A stretch of DNA of 64,000 nucleotides from Dirofilaria immitis (taxonomy: Eukaryota > Nematoda > Chromadorea > Rhabditida > Onchocercidae): NCBI GenBank assembly GCA_024305405.1, contig JAKNDB010000104.1:868001-932000 (forward strand), given 5' to 3'. Position numbers and translations under genes: made by a program. Positions 51,901 to 64,000 of this stretch are shown here, piece after piece. Position 1 is the stretch's first letter, and every line of letters begins with the position of its first letter. Under the pieces are notes generated by a model. That model was not told where the DNA came from and did not search any database. It saw nothing but the letters and a program-made list of their open reading frames with translations.

Positions 51901-54900
51901 TGAAACAATATGAAAAAATTGCACTAAAGAGATTAAAAGATAAACCTAGCATATACGTGAAGATCAGTAAATCGCCGAAGATTACCAACCAAAGACTCAT
52001 AGAATTGCCTACAATGGAAAGAATCATACTTACTTGACAATTTAACTGAATCACCATTGATTTCCATATTAATAGAATGAATGAATTTAGTCTTGCAAAT
52101 TTCACAGAATCCTGATAGATTAATAAATAAATCATTCAAAAGCAAAAACGGAATGCTTTTGATCACAGATATTGTGAACACTTTTCAAAGATCATTTCTC
52201 TCTAGAGTCATTAAAACATGACTGCTATATCCATTTTTACTTATTATGTTCCATTTGTGGAAAATGGAAAGTTCTAATAATCACATTATTATGATAAATT
52301 GCGGCGAATATTGTTTACCTCTGTATTGCATATGCATTTTGAAATTCAGTGCGGGCTTTCTTAGCACAGCCAATTATTTCAGTCCACTTTCCACGCTGCA
52401 TCAAATCAGCTATTTCAGTTTCTAATTCCTTTGCTCTTACATATCTAAAAGATAAATTCCTTTCAAATTTAAAGTTCTTTAGAATTAAATAAGTGATAAA
52501 ATATTAAGGAACTACGAAACAAATATGCTGTTTCACCCGAAAAGTTTTTCTGCGTCTGTATAAATATTTATCATCCGGGGATTATAAGGAGCAGGAAAAC
52601 GAAGTTTGTCCGTTCCAAGTTGTAGCAAAACAAACCTGAAAATCAAATAACAGTATGGGATATAAAATCTAACCAAAATAGTTACAATGATAATGAAACA
52701 TGCTCTAATTATTCAATGACAGGAAAATCTAAACTTACAGTAACTGTGAAGGTAGATTAGTAGAAGACTGGTCGAAAAGCAATGAAGTACTCATATCCAT
52801 CGGTGAATAAATTGTGAAAATCGCCGAAAAACGTTCGCGATTTCTTTGCGCAAACGAAAACATGGACCTAGTTCTTCTTTAACTCTATAATTTTCCATCA
52901 AATAAATAAGGAACTTTAAAATTGATAAATTTGACTAGACAAGTAAACTTAAAGGTTGGAAAACTAGTATAAGTCAGATAATAAAAACAGATCTAAGAAA
53001 TATCTGAGAAATATAGATAATTAAATTTTGGGCAGTGGAAAATCTCAATATTTATTGATTCTCTGCTAAAATATACATCAGAACAATCATCAACTACGTC
53101 CTTCTATTCAGCTCTGGAATAGATAGACTGAATTAAGCTCCGATTTTAAGGTGACTTACTTATGAAGCACTCTCTTCTCCATAGTAATTCCGAAAACATT
53201 TTTTGTGTGGCAAATTTCAATAATGAACGACAAATCTCTACTTTTCCTTTATTGAAATTTAATTTGAAATGTTTTGCAACTGCTTTTAATGACGAAAGAT
53301 GTAAGAGATGTACTGCTTCTTCAATTTTAAGCAATGATGAGTAACCTGAAATACATTTTTCAGTGACATAAAATCTTAGCGGTATAGCAGCAATCGGAAA
53401 ATGATATATACACTGTAATTCTAATATTTCCGCAAAGAATTATGATATGTATCAAAAACGAATAAAATAAAAGGAAAAAAATTTACTAACTTGAATCAAC
53501 AAATTCAGCTTGCAATAACTCTTCAAATAAAGACTTCAATGATAAAGAGATATTGGTGTATCTGAAAGTGAATAATTTTTATCTCCGTATTTACTTCTTT
53601 TCAATTAAAAAAGTTGAGACAAATAGAAAAAATGCTTGTATACAAAAAAAAGAATAATGAAAAATACAAAGCAACATACAATAGTCGGTCGGCTATCAAC
53701 CATTTTCTTTTGCGAAGAAACAGTCGAATTAACAGTTGTTTACTTTCATCTACAAAACAAAATTGGAGTCGAATTAGATACCAGAAAGTTAAAATAAAAC
53801 AAAATAAATTCTGTTCTGCAAATTCAATTAATAAAAATACCTGACAGTGCTATAAAGTTTTCTAGCAAATGCAAACGTTCGCCCCAAAATCGCACCTCAC
53901 TATATTGACTTCCATTACAAAAAACCTGCAAAGTAAATTTACTTATAAAATTATAGAATTGATGCATGTCCCTTTATCATAAACGTGTATAAATAAAAAT
54001 CACTCTTGCATGTCGAAGCAAGAATGTATGTGAGTTAAAACTACCAATAGAAAAATTGAAAACAAAAAAAATGATTTCATACCGTCTCGTCATTTTAATA
54101 ACAATTAACCACTTTCTTTTACTTTTCTAAGTGTCTTAATATCTACTACAATCCACTAGAACTAATAATATTTCAAAAGAAAGAACTCTCAAATATCTAC
54201 GGTTATCGAAATACATAGTTGTAGATAAATTAACAGTAATGAATTAAATTTTATATTCTCCCGATTATATTAAAAAAAAAAACCCTAGAAATCTGAAGAA
54301 AAAGAACAAACCCGTTTCATTATTTTATGAAATAGCGTAAGGTAATATGGTGAACCAATTTGTGTAGCTTCGGTCGCAGAATTTTTATGATCTGGCAGAA
54401 TTTGATTATTCCTTACGAGATTGCAATTACAAACGTCAAGATAGGATTTAATGTTTTCCATGATGCGAAGTAAACTTTGCTCTGCTTTAATTTCATGAGT
54501 GGTCGTGGCTTTGTAGTGAAAAAGCTTCTGGAGTGTAAAGCTTATTAGTTATATATATGTTTATTGTTTGTTCCACTTCTCAATGTTAATTGATTGAGAA
54601 AAAAATTTTATGTAATGGAAAAAAATTTCCTTCAGCTTTTCTGCACAAATTACGGTGTAACGACAAATAAAATGATGCCTAATATTTTTAAAATTATTTT
54701 TAATCAAACAGATAAAGTGTAATAATGGAGATTAAGAATTGAACGGAACTTGGACCTGCTTCTTACATATTTTGTGTCATTTTCGTTGTCCTGTACTTTT
54801 CCATTCTCTGAATATTTTTCTAATGTCATTGAAATTACTGCTCTGCTTGACCGTGAAATTTCACTTTTGCTTTCTGTTAGCATGGGAGAATGCGAATCAA

Positions 54901-56011
54901 CTTCCATTTTTGCCACTTCTTCCGACTCAGAAAGAAAAACCTAAATTGTCGATGAATAATCAGTTTATGCATTAAATAATTCTTATTTTTGATTACCTAG
55001 TAATCTTACACAATGCAATTTATCCTGTGATCGAATACGTCCACACATATATCCTTCTAGAAAAGATTTAATAACCTTTTTCGAGCGTTTTTAGCTAAAT
55101 TGCCAGATATTCTACTAATTGCTTCAACCAGAACTTCTCCTTTCATTTCTTTCTTCTTCTCCCGTTCTTTCGTGTCAGTTGAAGTCTCGACATTGTTAAA
55201 AATATCCTCGAAATCCTTGCTTTTAGAATCTGGTTCCTCTGTTGCCTGCTTATAATTCAGATTATCGAACAAATCATTACTTCCGCTTGAACTATTTAAA
55301 CTCTCACCAGCTTCTCGTTTTCTATTCTTAACACAGACTTCGGCGACGATCTAAAATTTAATACAATAATTTTAATTTCTATAAAAGCCGTACCAAATAA
55401 TACAACTTGAAATCCGAAAATATTCATAGTTTCATCAACCCCAATGACAATTCAATTTTGCTTACGTTATTGACTTTTCAGTTGCTCATAGATTCTTAAA
55501 TAATTCATAGTAATAACTGTCGATAATGTTCATAAATGACATGTGACGAAGTAGAAATGTTAAAAATATGATGTTCATGAAGTAAGAATACCATGAACTG
55601 AGTTTTGACATAAAGAAAATATTAGTAAAAACCTCATAAGCAACATTTATAGAGAAGAGAGAAACAACAGCTTCAATTTTGTTGGTAGATGAAAGCATCA
55701 ATGCTTAGATTTCAATTTTCATTTTGCTTCATTTTATCTCCAAATCTTTTCACCTTATTCTTCCTTTCTCTTCATAAACATATCCCTGCTGCTAATAAAT
55801 AATACGATAAGTTTTAAAATAAGAGATCCGAGTAACCAACAAATTTAAGCTTTTAATAAAAGCTTTGATAACATACTTGGCAATCACCATCATCAGGTTG
55901 TAATTTGCAATCATTCAAATGTGATCGATACAATCCTCGTGTAATGATATGACCACATATAGGACATGATTTCTTCTCTGATTGTTTTTGAAATGCTTTC
56001 AAGAGAGCCAT
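48915..56011 (-). CDS. FAN1: FAN1, Fanconi-associated structure-specific nuclease
   Basis: FAN1 is a nuclear nuclease recruited to ubiquitinated FANCD2/FANCI at DNA crosslinks. It trims 5' flaps and acts at stalled forks. About 19 exons are seen. The first (about 55877-56011, ATG at 56011) carries a UBZ4 zinc finger, C16-x2-C19..H31-x3-C35. A long charged linker follows (55.3-54.7 kb). SPYYLTLFHKIMKRV (54.3 kb) starts the core. LSSLKAVAKHFKLN (53.27 kb) is a SAP-type DNA-binding part. KEELGPCFRLRKEI and RFPAPYNPRM follow. The helical TPR-like region has VRAKELETEIADLMQRGKW and GGWWDRLALNLDAHLKDKDR (51.05 kb). Then come CGVEEVALDHYLRKKGFKEG and EGTLWHTIFGLLFYDIIFDP. The VRR-NUC catalytic domain is in the last two exons: CRSGFPDLTVWND (49.29 kb) and VVEVKGPGDKLSTKQRLWL (49.03 kb), with the D..EVK nuclease residues kept. 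The frame breaks at a six-A run (48990-48995). In the given frame the protein stops at 48974; after the break the conserved ending AHVCHVSG continues to the stop at 48915. Confidence 0.9.
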
Positions 56012-57086
56012 TTCGATTAAAAATATTATTTGATATTCATTGTAATTAGAAATATATTCCTGAAAAGAAATGATTGCATCATTACGGTTATGGGGAAAAA
56101 GATTTAAATTTCGGTGAAAAAAGGAAGAGGAAATTCAATATAAATTCTCATCAGCATTATCATAAACGATTCAATTCTCTTAACAAAGTGATAAGGTTGT
56201 TGATAAGGCAACCAACAATCAACCAATTGATTTAAAAAGCAATGAAATTTCAAGGAAGTACTCTTTCTTCTCGGCTATTAACATACAAAAAAAATTGCCA
56301 CTGATGAGAAATATGCTCGACAATGAGAGAAAAAATTGAAATCTAAACATTGATGCTTTTTTCTCTAACGAAATCGCATTTTTAATCACTACTGCAATAA
56401 AAATGTCGTAATTCCTTGTTTATTTTCTCAATCCATTACGCTACTATTTCTCAAAATTACTCATCAATTCTGTCGTCTCCTCAATATGTTAGATATCTTT
56501 TTCTTACTTTCAATTACTGCATCCACATCTATTAACCCATATTTTCCATGTATTTTGCAAATGGTAGCAAATCTTGCTTCTCTTCAGACTATCATAGTAT
56601 TTTCTTTAGTCTTCAACTCAACCTTTAAATCTGCTTAACAGTAGGAAAATGAGTTGAACAGGTGAAGTGCAAGGGTGACAGGTAACAATATCTAGATATT
56701 TAATGCAAAAATAGTATTATCAATACATAAACCACCGACTTTATATTAGCCGCTTATTTTTGACCGCTCAATACTTGCAGATTTCATTTATGCATTAATA
56801 TTGGCTACTATTAGAACTTTTGCAATTTGTATTTTCAGACTTTGCAAAATATGATCATTGTTTCTTCATCCCATGCGTGAATGAACATGAACAAAATCCG
56901 TAATTAATTCCGTATCATAAACAATCGAAACATCCATTAACCGATAGTATAACAAAGTAAGGAAGATACTATTTAAGTAATAGATAGACGAAAGCAACCG
57001 TTGCGAATGAATGGTTCTGCATTGAGGTTTCATATGATATATCTTATGCATATATGACAACAGATATAGTGATAATTCGGATGTCT
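56012..57086. other. Intergenic, upstream of FAN1
   Basis: This is the likely promoter side of FAN1 and the 3' flank of the next minus-strand gene. A splice-acceptor-like TTTTCAG lies about 50 bases upstream of the FAN1 ATG (near 56058) and could be a trans-splice site. No coding exon was found. Confidence 0.45.
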
Positions 57087-58614
57087 TTATCGAAATGCAA
57101 AACAAGTAATATTCTCTTTGATAACTTCACAGTATTTCTTTGCATGAATGATATAGCTGAAATCACCTTGAGCGCAAATCACGTCAAATTTGATCCCGTG
57201 ATAAGCATATTCAGCTGCTTCCATAACGCTACGTTTCGATTCTAATACGTCAGTTGTTATTGCCTGCAAATAAATTTCATATTCCAAAATATTGTTCATT
57301 AGGGTTGATCCTATTGTTTGAATTTATCTGATAGATTATGTATTACGTCAAGTAAAAAGAAAACAATAAAAACAACATACTAACTTACAGTCGTGCGTGA
57401 ACTTTCTTGATTGAAGTCAAGACTCTTAACTGTATAACTGCTGCAACAAGCCTCTCAGTCTACGTTTAGTTTCCGAAATATTTAATGTGCATTTGTACTA
57501 TTAAGTCTTTGATTATTTGTTCGCCATGATGCGCTGTACTCAGTAAATTTGTCGAGAGTAAAGGTGAGATACATTATATTAATCGATTAATTTCGAAGTT
57601 AGAAAATAGTTACTTACCCGTAGCATAACTTTTCTAAGCTTTCTACTGTTGCATACAGCCGATGGAAACGCAGCTCTTGGGGGATAATGTCGTCGGAGCT
57701 AGAATTTCGACATATTAATTAGTTTTTTTAATTTAAAATTTAAATGAAATTTCGAATTTGAGATAAGTCCTGAAATCCATCTACTTATAAGAGTGAATTA
57801 TGTATAGTGTAAAGTCAGAGATAAAAATTTCCAAGATGATAGCAAAGTTGTTAAAAAATATTTGCAACTTGCCATATTCTTAGTCGAATAGATATTCTGC
57901 TGTTTCAGCACGTTATATTTTGCGCTTTGTAATTTGCTTGTTGGATCTAAAATTATTTCAATCAAATAAAGAATTCAGAAAATTTTATTTTGGCAAGTTT
58001 TGAATGAAATTCTGTGGAAGTTGAATAAATAATGCAAACTTACGCTCTGTTTCATCAAGATTTATTAATTTTTCGATTCTCAAAGGAAGTGCTCTACACA
58101 AATAATTTCCTGCCAGAATCTGTAGTAGTATTGACTTCTGCTTTGCTAGGGAAACATCTATAGGGAATATCATTTTGCAATAACGGTGCGAGAAAAGTTG
58201 CTTTCTGTTACCACAGAAGTATGATATAATACCGTAATTTATTTCTATATGGAATTGTATAAGTGTTAATTTACCTAATTGCCCTGGTTTTGGTACCAAA
58301 TGAACCATAATACCATTAATAACAGGGCTGTAATACTAAAACGTATTATAAAATTTTAATTTGTATATATTGATGCTGAAGTATTTCTGATAATATCGTA
58401 ATCTCAAATGAAAAGCTCGAATCGATTTACTTTCTAAAGTTTCATGGATGACTGGGAACGATGGAAGATACGTGGAAGCTGTTCGATTCGATAAATCATT
58501 TACTGTTTCCAACAAGTAATCTGTATCATATTGATGAAGCATTGATACAGGTTGAGACTGTCTCAGCCTCAATTTTGATGCATCAAGCTGCTCGTCACAT
58601 GGATATGGTGTTGC
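57087..58614 (-). CDS. Unrecognised conserved-looking protein, six exons
   Basis: I do not recognise the family. Exons on the minus strand, with plausible splice sites: about 58420-58613 (CDEQLDASKLRLRQSQPVS, later YLPSFPVIHETLE), 58272-58336 (INGIMVHLVPKPGQL), 58044-58157 (LLQILAGNYLCRALPLRIEK), 57860-57948 (KLQSAKYNVLKQQNIYS), 57617-57697 (LRFHRLYATVESLEKLCY) and 57087-57266 (VLESKRSVMEAAEYAYHGIK, stop 57087-57089). The mix of charged helices, aromatic residues and lack of repeats looks like a soluble helical protein, perhaps a subunit of a complex. No ATG opens the first piece in frame, so at least one upstream exon is missing from this model. A plus-strand frame over the first exon (58461-58709) is regarded as its shadow. 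Confidence 0.5.
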
Positions 58615-58740
58615 TTAAATTTATTTTTGATTATTTTCGAATTAAATTCAATTCATTTTTCTGTTCTCTTATTATAGTGATTGCAACTGTTATTCGATCT
58701 GATAATTAATTTAAATATCATGTACTTACTTTATTAAATC

Positions 58741-59070
58741 CTATTAATTTTATTTCAACTATGGCTTAATATCTTCGAGAACAGAGCGACAATGCAATTT
58801 ATACATCGAGGACTAGCACTGCTGATATTAGTTTTAACAATAATACTCGCAATAAAAAACACTAGTGTAAAATCAGTATATATTATGCTACTCTCCGTTA
58901 TCATTCAGGTAATTCTAGGGATAGTTACTTTATTATTGTATATACCAATAGCCGTTGCCGTTACCCATCAAATGTTTTCATTTATCTTATTTGGATCAGG
59001 TTTATATTTTTTATGCGGCAATGTAATATCAAATTTTGAAAATTGGATATATTTAAAAGTATTCATACTA
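58741..59070 (+). pseudogene. ctaA: ctaA (heme A synthase) fragment, probable Wolbachia-derived insertion
   Basis: CtaA/COX15 converts heme O to heme A for cytochrome oxidase. An open stretch without introns reads [17 protein letters not shown], then [20 protein letters not shown], a second membrane segment, and [20 protein letters not shown] with the heme-ligand type histidines of the C-terminal half. It ends after [15 protein letters not shown]. Only about the last third of a CtaA protein is present. A stop codon lies just upstream (about 58735) and the reading runs into unrelated residues before a TAA at 59071-59073. The wording ENRAT.QFIHR and GIVTLL is closer to Rickettsiales CtaA as I know it than to animal COX15. 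The fragment sits between two minus-strand host genes, as expected for a nuclear insertion of endosymbiont DNA. The alternative, a lone exon of host COX15, is less likely because no partner exon is nearby. Confidence 0.6.
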
Positions 59071-59182
59071 TAAATTAATAATTTCGAAACTCTTCCTACC
59101 ATGATCTTTTAATAACTGAATTAAAAATCTATTATTTTTTAAATCATTGAATCACATTTTCAATTGTCAAATTTTTTGAAAT

Positions 59183-59676
59183 TTAACTTTCACTGATATA
59201 TATGGCTGGTTCATAATTGTATTGATCAGGTTGCCATAACTCTCTTTGTTCATATTGTTGTTGTTGCCGTGGGAAGTTTACATCATTTAATCGACGAGAA
59301 TCGCTTAACAAACTGTAATACTTCCGATAACTGTCATCTGAAATGTAGTGCAATAAAATTTGAATATCGCTTCAGCTGTTGCAATTAAAGTTGTTAGTGA
59401 ACCTAAAATTGATAAAAATAGCAACATTTTCAATTGTTTTATAATCGTAACTGAAACTTTTTATAAAATCATTCATATTTAAAATACTCGCTCAATTATC
59501 ATTTTCTAATTGATATTTGCTTCAATCTTATCTCATTTCTTATCATTTCTTTTACTTCATCTCATTTCATTCTGCTTTACATCACTTCGGCTTATTTCAT
59601 TTTAGTTTGCATAATTAATTAAAAATATATCCAACCTTGAAAGCAAGTTGGAATACAGCGCCAAAATGGTATTGAT
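59183..59676 (-). CDS. Last two exons of an unidentified gene
   Basis: A 41-bp exon at 59636-59676 (SIPFWRCIPTCFQ) has an AG acceptor and a GTTGG donor. It joins in frame to a terminal exon at 59183-59338 (DDSYRKYYSLLSDSRRLNDV, then PRQQQQYEQRELWQPDQYNY) that stops at 59183-59185. The tail is rich in Gln, Tyr and acidic residues and resembles no family I know. Upstream exons must lie to the right but could not be identified. Confidence 0.45.
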
Positions 59677-62600
59677 CTAAAACACAAACATGGTACTGAA
59701 CAGGAAAATATTTGTATAATTGATATAATGACTAAAATGTCTCTTTGAATATTCCATAACATGCTGTATCGAATAAATTGTTGAACTTCGATGTTAACTT
59801 CAATTCTATAAAAATTTTCAAATAAAACGACATACTAAATAAGTATGTCAACTTTGAATTACAAAACAGACTTAGTATATCGTCGTATCATCTTGAAATT
59901 TTTGAAATATAGCTATTTAAAAAAAAAAACATCTGATGGAGTACAAAAAATGAATAATATCAGTGATTTCAGAATTAGAGATAATTCGAAAAAAATAAAT
60001 AAGTTGAAAATTTTTGAAATATTAATCCATTTATATCATTTCTTAGTAATATGTACTATTGTCATCGAGAAAAAAATTGTCAATTAATAATTGGATATTA
60101 TTATCTTCCAAGAATAGAAGTTCATTGTCAAACTTTCTGTCGCATTTATTTATTATCTATCAACAATTCTCTTTAACAATAATCTAATTTTATTAACATT
60201 TCGCATTCTTGCTTTTCATTTTTGCAAATTCTGATGGATTGAATCTTTGATAAATAAAAATTGAATTAATAACAATATTATGTTTAATATGACTTACTTC
60301 AATGATATTTTGGTTTAACCGATTGAAATACACTTCGATATCTTGAATTAAACATTTATGTGAGGTGTGAAAATTTCTTTTCTTTCTACAAAAAAATCTT
60401 TAATTTTGAAATTCAATATTTCCATGCTTTTGCATTATTTAATTAATTAATTATTCAGCTAGCCTATTAGTTGATTGAGCTTACTATAAACCTGCAGTAA
60501 TTCATCAATTTAGCATTTAAAAAGAACAGCTGAATTGTTGAATTAATTTAACATCGTATAAACAATATCCACCGTTATATGGTAATAAAATAAGACTTGG
60601 ACTATTTTTTACTTTTGCTCTTAGCTATACATTTTATTGATTATGGACTGGGAAGGTACAAATTATCAGAATCTAAAAATATTTATTAAATGCTAAAAAT
60701 TGTTAACAAAGATTTTAAAAATTGAAAAAAATTATCAAAATTATATCAATTAAATGAAATTAAACTAAATTAAAGTTTACAAATCAATTTCGAAACGTTC
60801 AATAGCTTATTGATTTGAAATTATAAAAAGAGAAAAATTAAGAAAACTTAAATTAACGACAAATTTTATAAAATAACTTATTTTTTCATTCTGTTCAAAT
60901 TATAGAAAATAGTAATTTCAACAATCTCTGAATTATTAAAAAAATTTTAACGAAAATAATATTAATTATAAGAAAACTGGAAAGTACTAATAAAGCTATC
61001 ATAGTTCTGTGAAACAAATAGTTTATTCCGGATGATAAGGTAAAGGAGAATTGTATTTAATAAAGGATTGAAAATTATAATGGACCAATTGCAGTACGAC
61101 GATGAAAATTTCAAAAACGATGGATCCATCCGTCTATTCATATTTGAACTTGATCTGATAATTGTCAATGCATATTGGTTTTTAAATAATATTTTCCGTA
61201 TTTTTGTATTCAAAGTTGTCCCAATATTCAAATTATAAGAGGAAGAAGAAAGAATGAGACGTTTTCTTCTTTATAATATTTCGTTTATAAATTGAACAGG
61301 ATCGAAATTTTGAAATATTCCGATAACCTGGTAATCCTTTCAAATATTGATAGGAATACAATCTAATACATCCAATCCAACATGAACAATTTAACAATAT
61401 CTAAACTAAATAGGACAGTTCGTATTGCAAATGTAAATTGCCCAGTTATAAAGAAATAATTTCGAGGCCATGTTTGATAATTAATTATAAATGGTATTCT
61501 GTTAAGTAATCAAATCATTTTATTATAAATGAATAATTTTATATGCCAAAATTATTTACATCTTGGAAATGATAAAACTGAAATTAAATATTAAGCAACA
61601 AATGATATTATAGAAAGTGAAAGTAGATTTAAAAATTTGTCGATTAAAAAACGTTCCTTCTGCTAGTTTATATTTAAAGTAAATATAAAAAGTCTAAATT
61701 CTCGATTTAAATTTTCTAAAGGAAAAGATATATCAGTTTTCATTTATTCATTTATATATTTTAATGTAACTGTCTATTGTTTGTTTATTAAATAAGAACT
61801 ATATGTTGTGACTGTACAAATAGAGTTTTGCATATTCAATAGTATAATAAAATATGATATTATATATAATGATAACAATAATAAAAATCATTTTTATTTC
61901 TGAAAAGAGGATTTTGTTTAAAAAGGAAGAAATGTTTAAAATAGAATATGATTAAATGATATGGCATAAAGTCAGACATTATCAGGCTGTCCTGATAATT
62001 TGATAATTTTTACTTGCAAGGGAAATAAGAATAAACAACAGATGCTTAGGAATGTTAGCCAAAATATATATTGCCAAGATGATAAGAAGAAACATGTTTT
62101 AGTATGTAAACAATAAAAATGTTGGAACGGTAGAGATGAAGTACATGAGGAAGTGATGGAAAGAAACAATGATACGACTTGCTTATGTTGTCTTATATCA
62201 TATCTCTATTAACATTTCTTCAACGAGTAATTCTGATAAAATACAGCATGTGATCGATTCTTCGTCATCTGTGAGAAATACATTAATAATATCAACTTCT
62301 TTCATCTTTCTATCATTTCTTTATCATCGAACTGTTCAATTTAATAATTTCAATTTCTATTAATTTGATTTAAACAAATTAAAAGTAGAAAAGAGATCTT
62401 TCATATTATTTAAATATAATCATTATTTAATTACAATGATAAATTATTAAATTTAATTGAACAGTTTTTTTGAATCAATTTTTAAGTGATTTTTATGAAA
62501 TCGAAATGCAGCACTACAAAATTTGAAATTCGCATAGAACTTTTAAAAATCGACCAAGTATAAATTATGCAGCGTTCAGGTAATATTATTAAAATATTAT

Positions 62601-64000
62601 GATAAAATATTTGAAATATTGATTTTTTTAGTTATTAATTAAAATTAAGTCGAGAAATACTTCATATTTTCTTCATGTGAATCTCCAAGCATTTCTGACC
62701 TTTTGTTTTCTTTATCTGATTCATAAAAAGAAAGCGCTAATGCTTTATTTATGACAATACAGGAATAAGGAAAAATTTTGATCGTAACACTTATCAGAAT
62801 AACTGATCATTTTCTTCTTATTTCTGCTGAAACTATATCAAATCATAAAGTAAATAAAAATAGTTTGATCTGTGCACTATTTGCTGAAAAATTTGTATGA
62901 TATGGTATGATGAATAATTAGTGGAACATCTCTTATCATATCATTGCTTTCATGAAATTGAACGGAGCCTATCAGCTAGCATACAAACATTTGGATAGAT
63001 TGTGTAAATGTGTTCGTTATCAAAATAGTTCAGCGCTTGCTTCTTCTTCCTCCTCTGGTTTTCCCTTTTATCAACTTCAAATCATTATCATTAATAATCG
63101 TTCTCTTCATCTTTAATTTTAACATATCAAATTATGTATTTGGTCTATAATATACTTAATTCGATTTTTGATTTTTAATTAGTAATTTTTATAAGTTATT
63201 ATTTATTGTAAATATAAATTTGATTTAATTAAAAGAAAAAGAAAAACTGTAATTTTAATTGATAAATTTAGCAAATTATTATTAATAAATAACTGATATT
63301 TAAGCAAAAATTTTCCCATTTTTCTAGCAACCAGAAACTTTCGTATTATTAAAAAAATTTCGCAATGATTTGAAAATACTAACAATTGCCAAAATTAGTA
63401 GAATATATCGTATTATGCAATATGCATAATACAGTATGTTTTGCGGCTTTGTTGAATTTATATATATCATAACTACGTACCGTATCATTTTTTAGATTTC
63501 ATACCAATAAATCATTGAACATTCTCTGAACCGCATCATTTACTAGTTATTTAAGGCTTAATTCTGTGATTTAAAAAAAGAGACATGCTGATCGATAATG
63601 CTATATTTAGTATAGCATATTTAGTTTAGTTTATTATCTTCTGGTATCGCTTGCAACAACTACCAATCATATCGTAGAAAATTTTTGATTGAACAATATA
63701 TTCCAATAATTCTGTCAAAATTTTAATATCAATATGCGATAAAAGAAAAAAATAAAAATTCTTTATTAATTGTCATTTCATCTTTATCATTTCTAGTGTT
63801 TTAATATCAAATATCACTGAAAAGTTTATTTAGCAAAAATATTTTCTGTAAAATTCCGTGTTATCACAAGATAACATTTGCAGATATTATGAATTCACCT
63901 CTACAGAGCAATAGTTCTAAATCGAAAACGATACTTCATGTGATAGTGCATTTCAAAAAAGTATTGCAAATTTATATCATAGCCGAAGAAAACTTGCAAC
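59677..64000. other. AT-rich region, no supported gene
   Basis: Very AT-rich. I saw frames of 60-90 codons on both strands but none with recognisable motifs and splice context. Upstream exons of the gene ending at 59183 may be hidden here. A Ser-rich plus-strand frame at 62169-62363 is the least unlikely candidate, but I do not support it. Confidence 0.5.

Noticed and set aside
58461..58709. Plus-strand 82-codon frame next to the ctaA fragment as the N-terminal part of heme A synthase
   Set aside because: It does not resemble CtaA/COX15, and it overlaps a better-supported minus-strand exon.
9..64000. CRISPR arrays, bacterial operons or prophage
   Set aside because: The window is intron-rich eukaryotic DNA, and no regularly spaced repeats with unique spacers were seen.

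Overview
The window looks like nuclear DNA of a parasitic nematode, most likely a filarial worm (Onchocercidae). The sequence is very AT-rich. Genes are split into many short exons by GT..AG introns. The best conserved proteins are animal-type, and one gene is an RNA-dependent RNA polymerase of the EGO-1/RRF type that nematodes use to amplify small RNAs. A short stretch near 58.7-59.0 kb closely resembles heme A synthase (CtaA) of Rickettsiales/Wolbachia and reads as an old bacterial insertion, which fits a filarial host. Species cannot be fixed from the sequence.

Layout. 1-6.8 kb: AT-rich, no gene seen. 6.8-32.3 kb: four genes, all on the minus strand and read right to left: FRMD8-like FERM protein (32.3-27.8 kb), CIAO1-like WD40 protein (26.4-23.4 kb), the RdRP (23.0-8.4 kb), and a small unrecognised gene (7.8-6.8 kb). 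CIAO1 and RdRP are about 380 bp apart, a spacing compatible with a nematode operon. 32.3-37.7 kb: no firm protein gene, but there is a GC-rich, strongly structured island at 36.48-36.99 kb that looks like a non-coding RNA gene. 37.7-44.2 kb, plus strand: an eight-exon gene joining a CG-1-like domain to phosphopantothenoylcysteine decarboxylase (coenzyme A synthesis), then a ChaC-type gamma-glutamylcyclotransferase (glutathione breakdown). 46.9-47.8 kb: a tRNA-like fold and a secreted hypothetical protein. 48.9-56.0 kb, minus strand: FAN1, a DNA-repair nuclease with UBZ, SAP, TPR-like and VRR-NUC regions. 57.1-58.6 kb: an unrecognised multi-exon gene. 58.7-59.1 kb: the ctaA fragment. 59.2-59.7 kb: the last two exons of another gene. 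The rest to 64 kb has no gene I can support.

The reading frames of the RdRP break at several places inside conserved blocks, and FAN1 breaks once. Three of these breaks lie in A/T homopolymers, which points at least partly to sequencing or assembly indels. The RdRP carries more breaks than its neighbours, so decay of that gene cannot be excluded.

All exon models were made by eye from splice signals, frame continuity and remembered family motifs. Boundaries marked 'about' may be off by a few bases.
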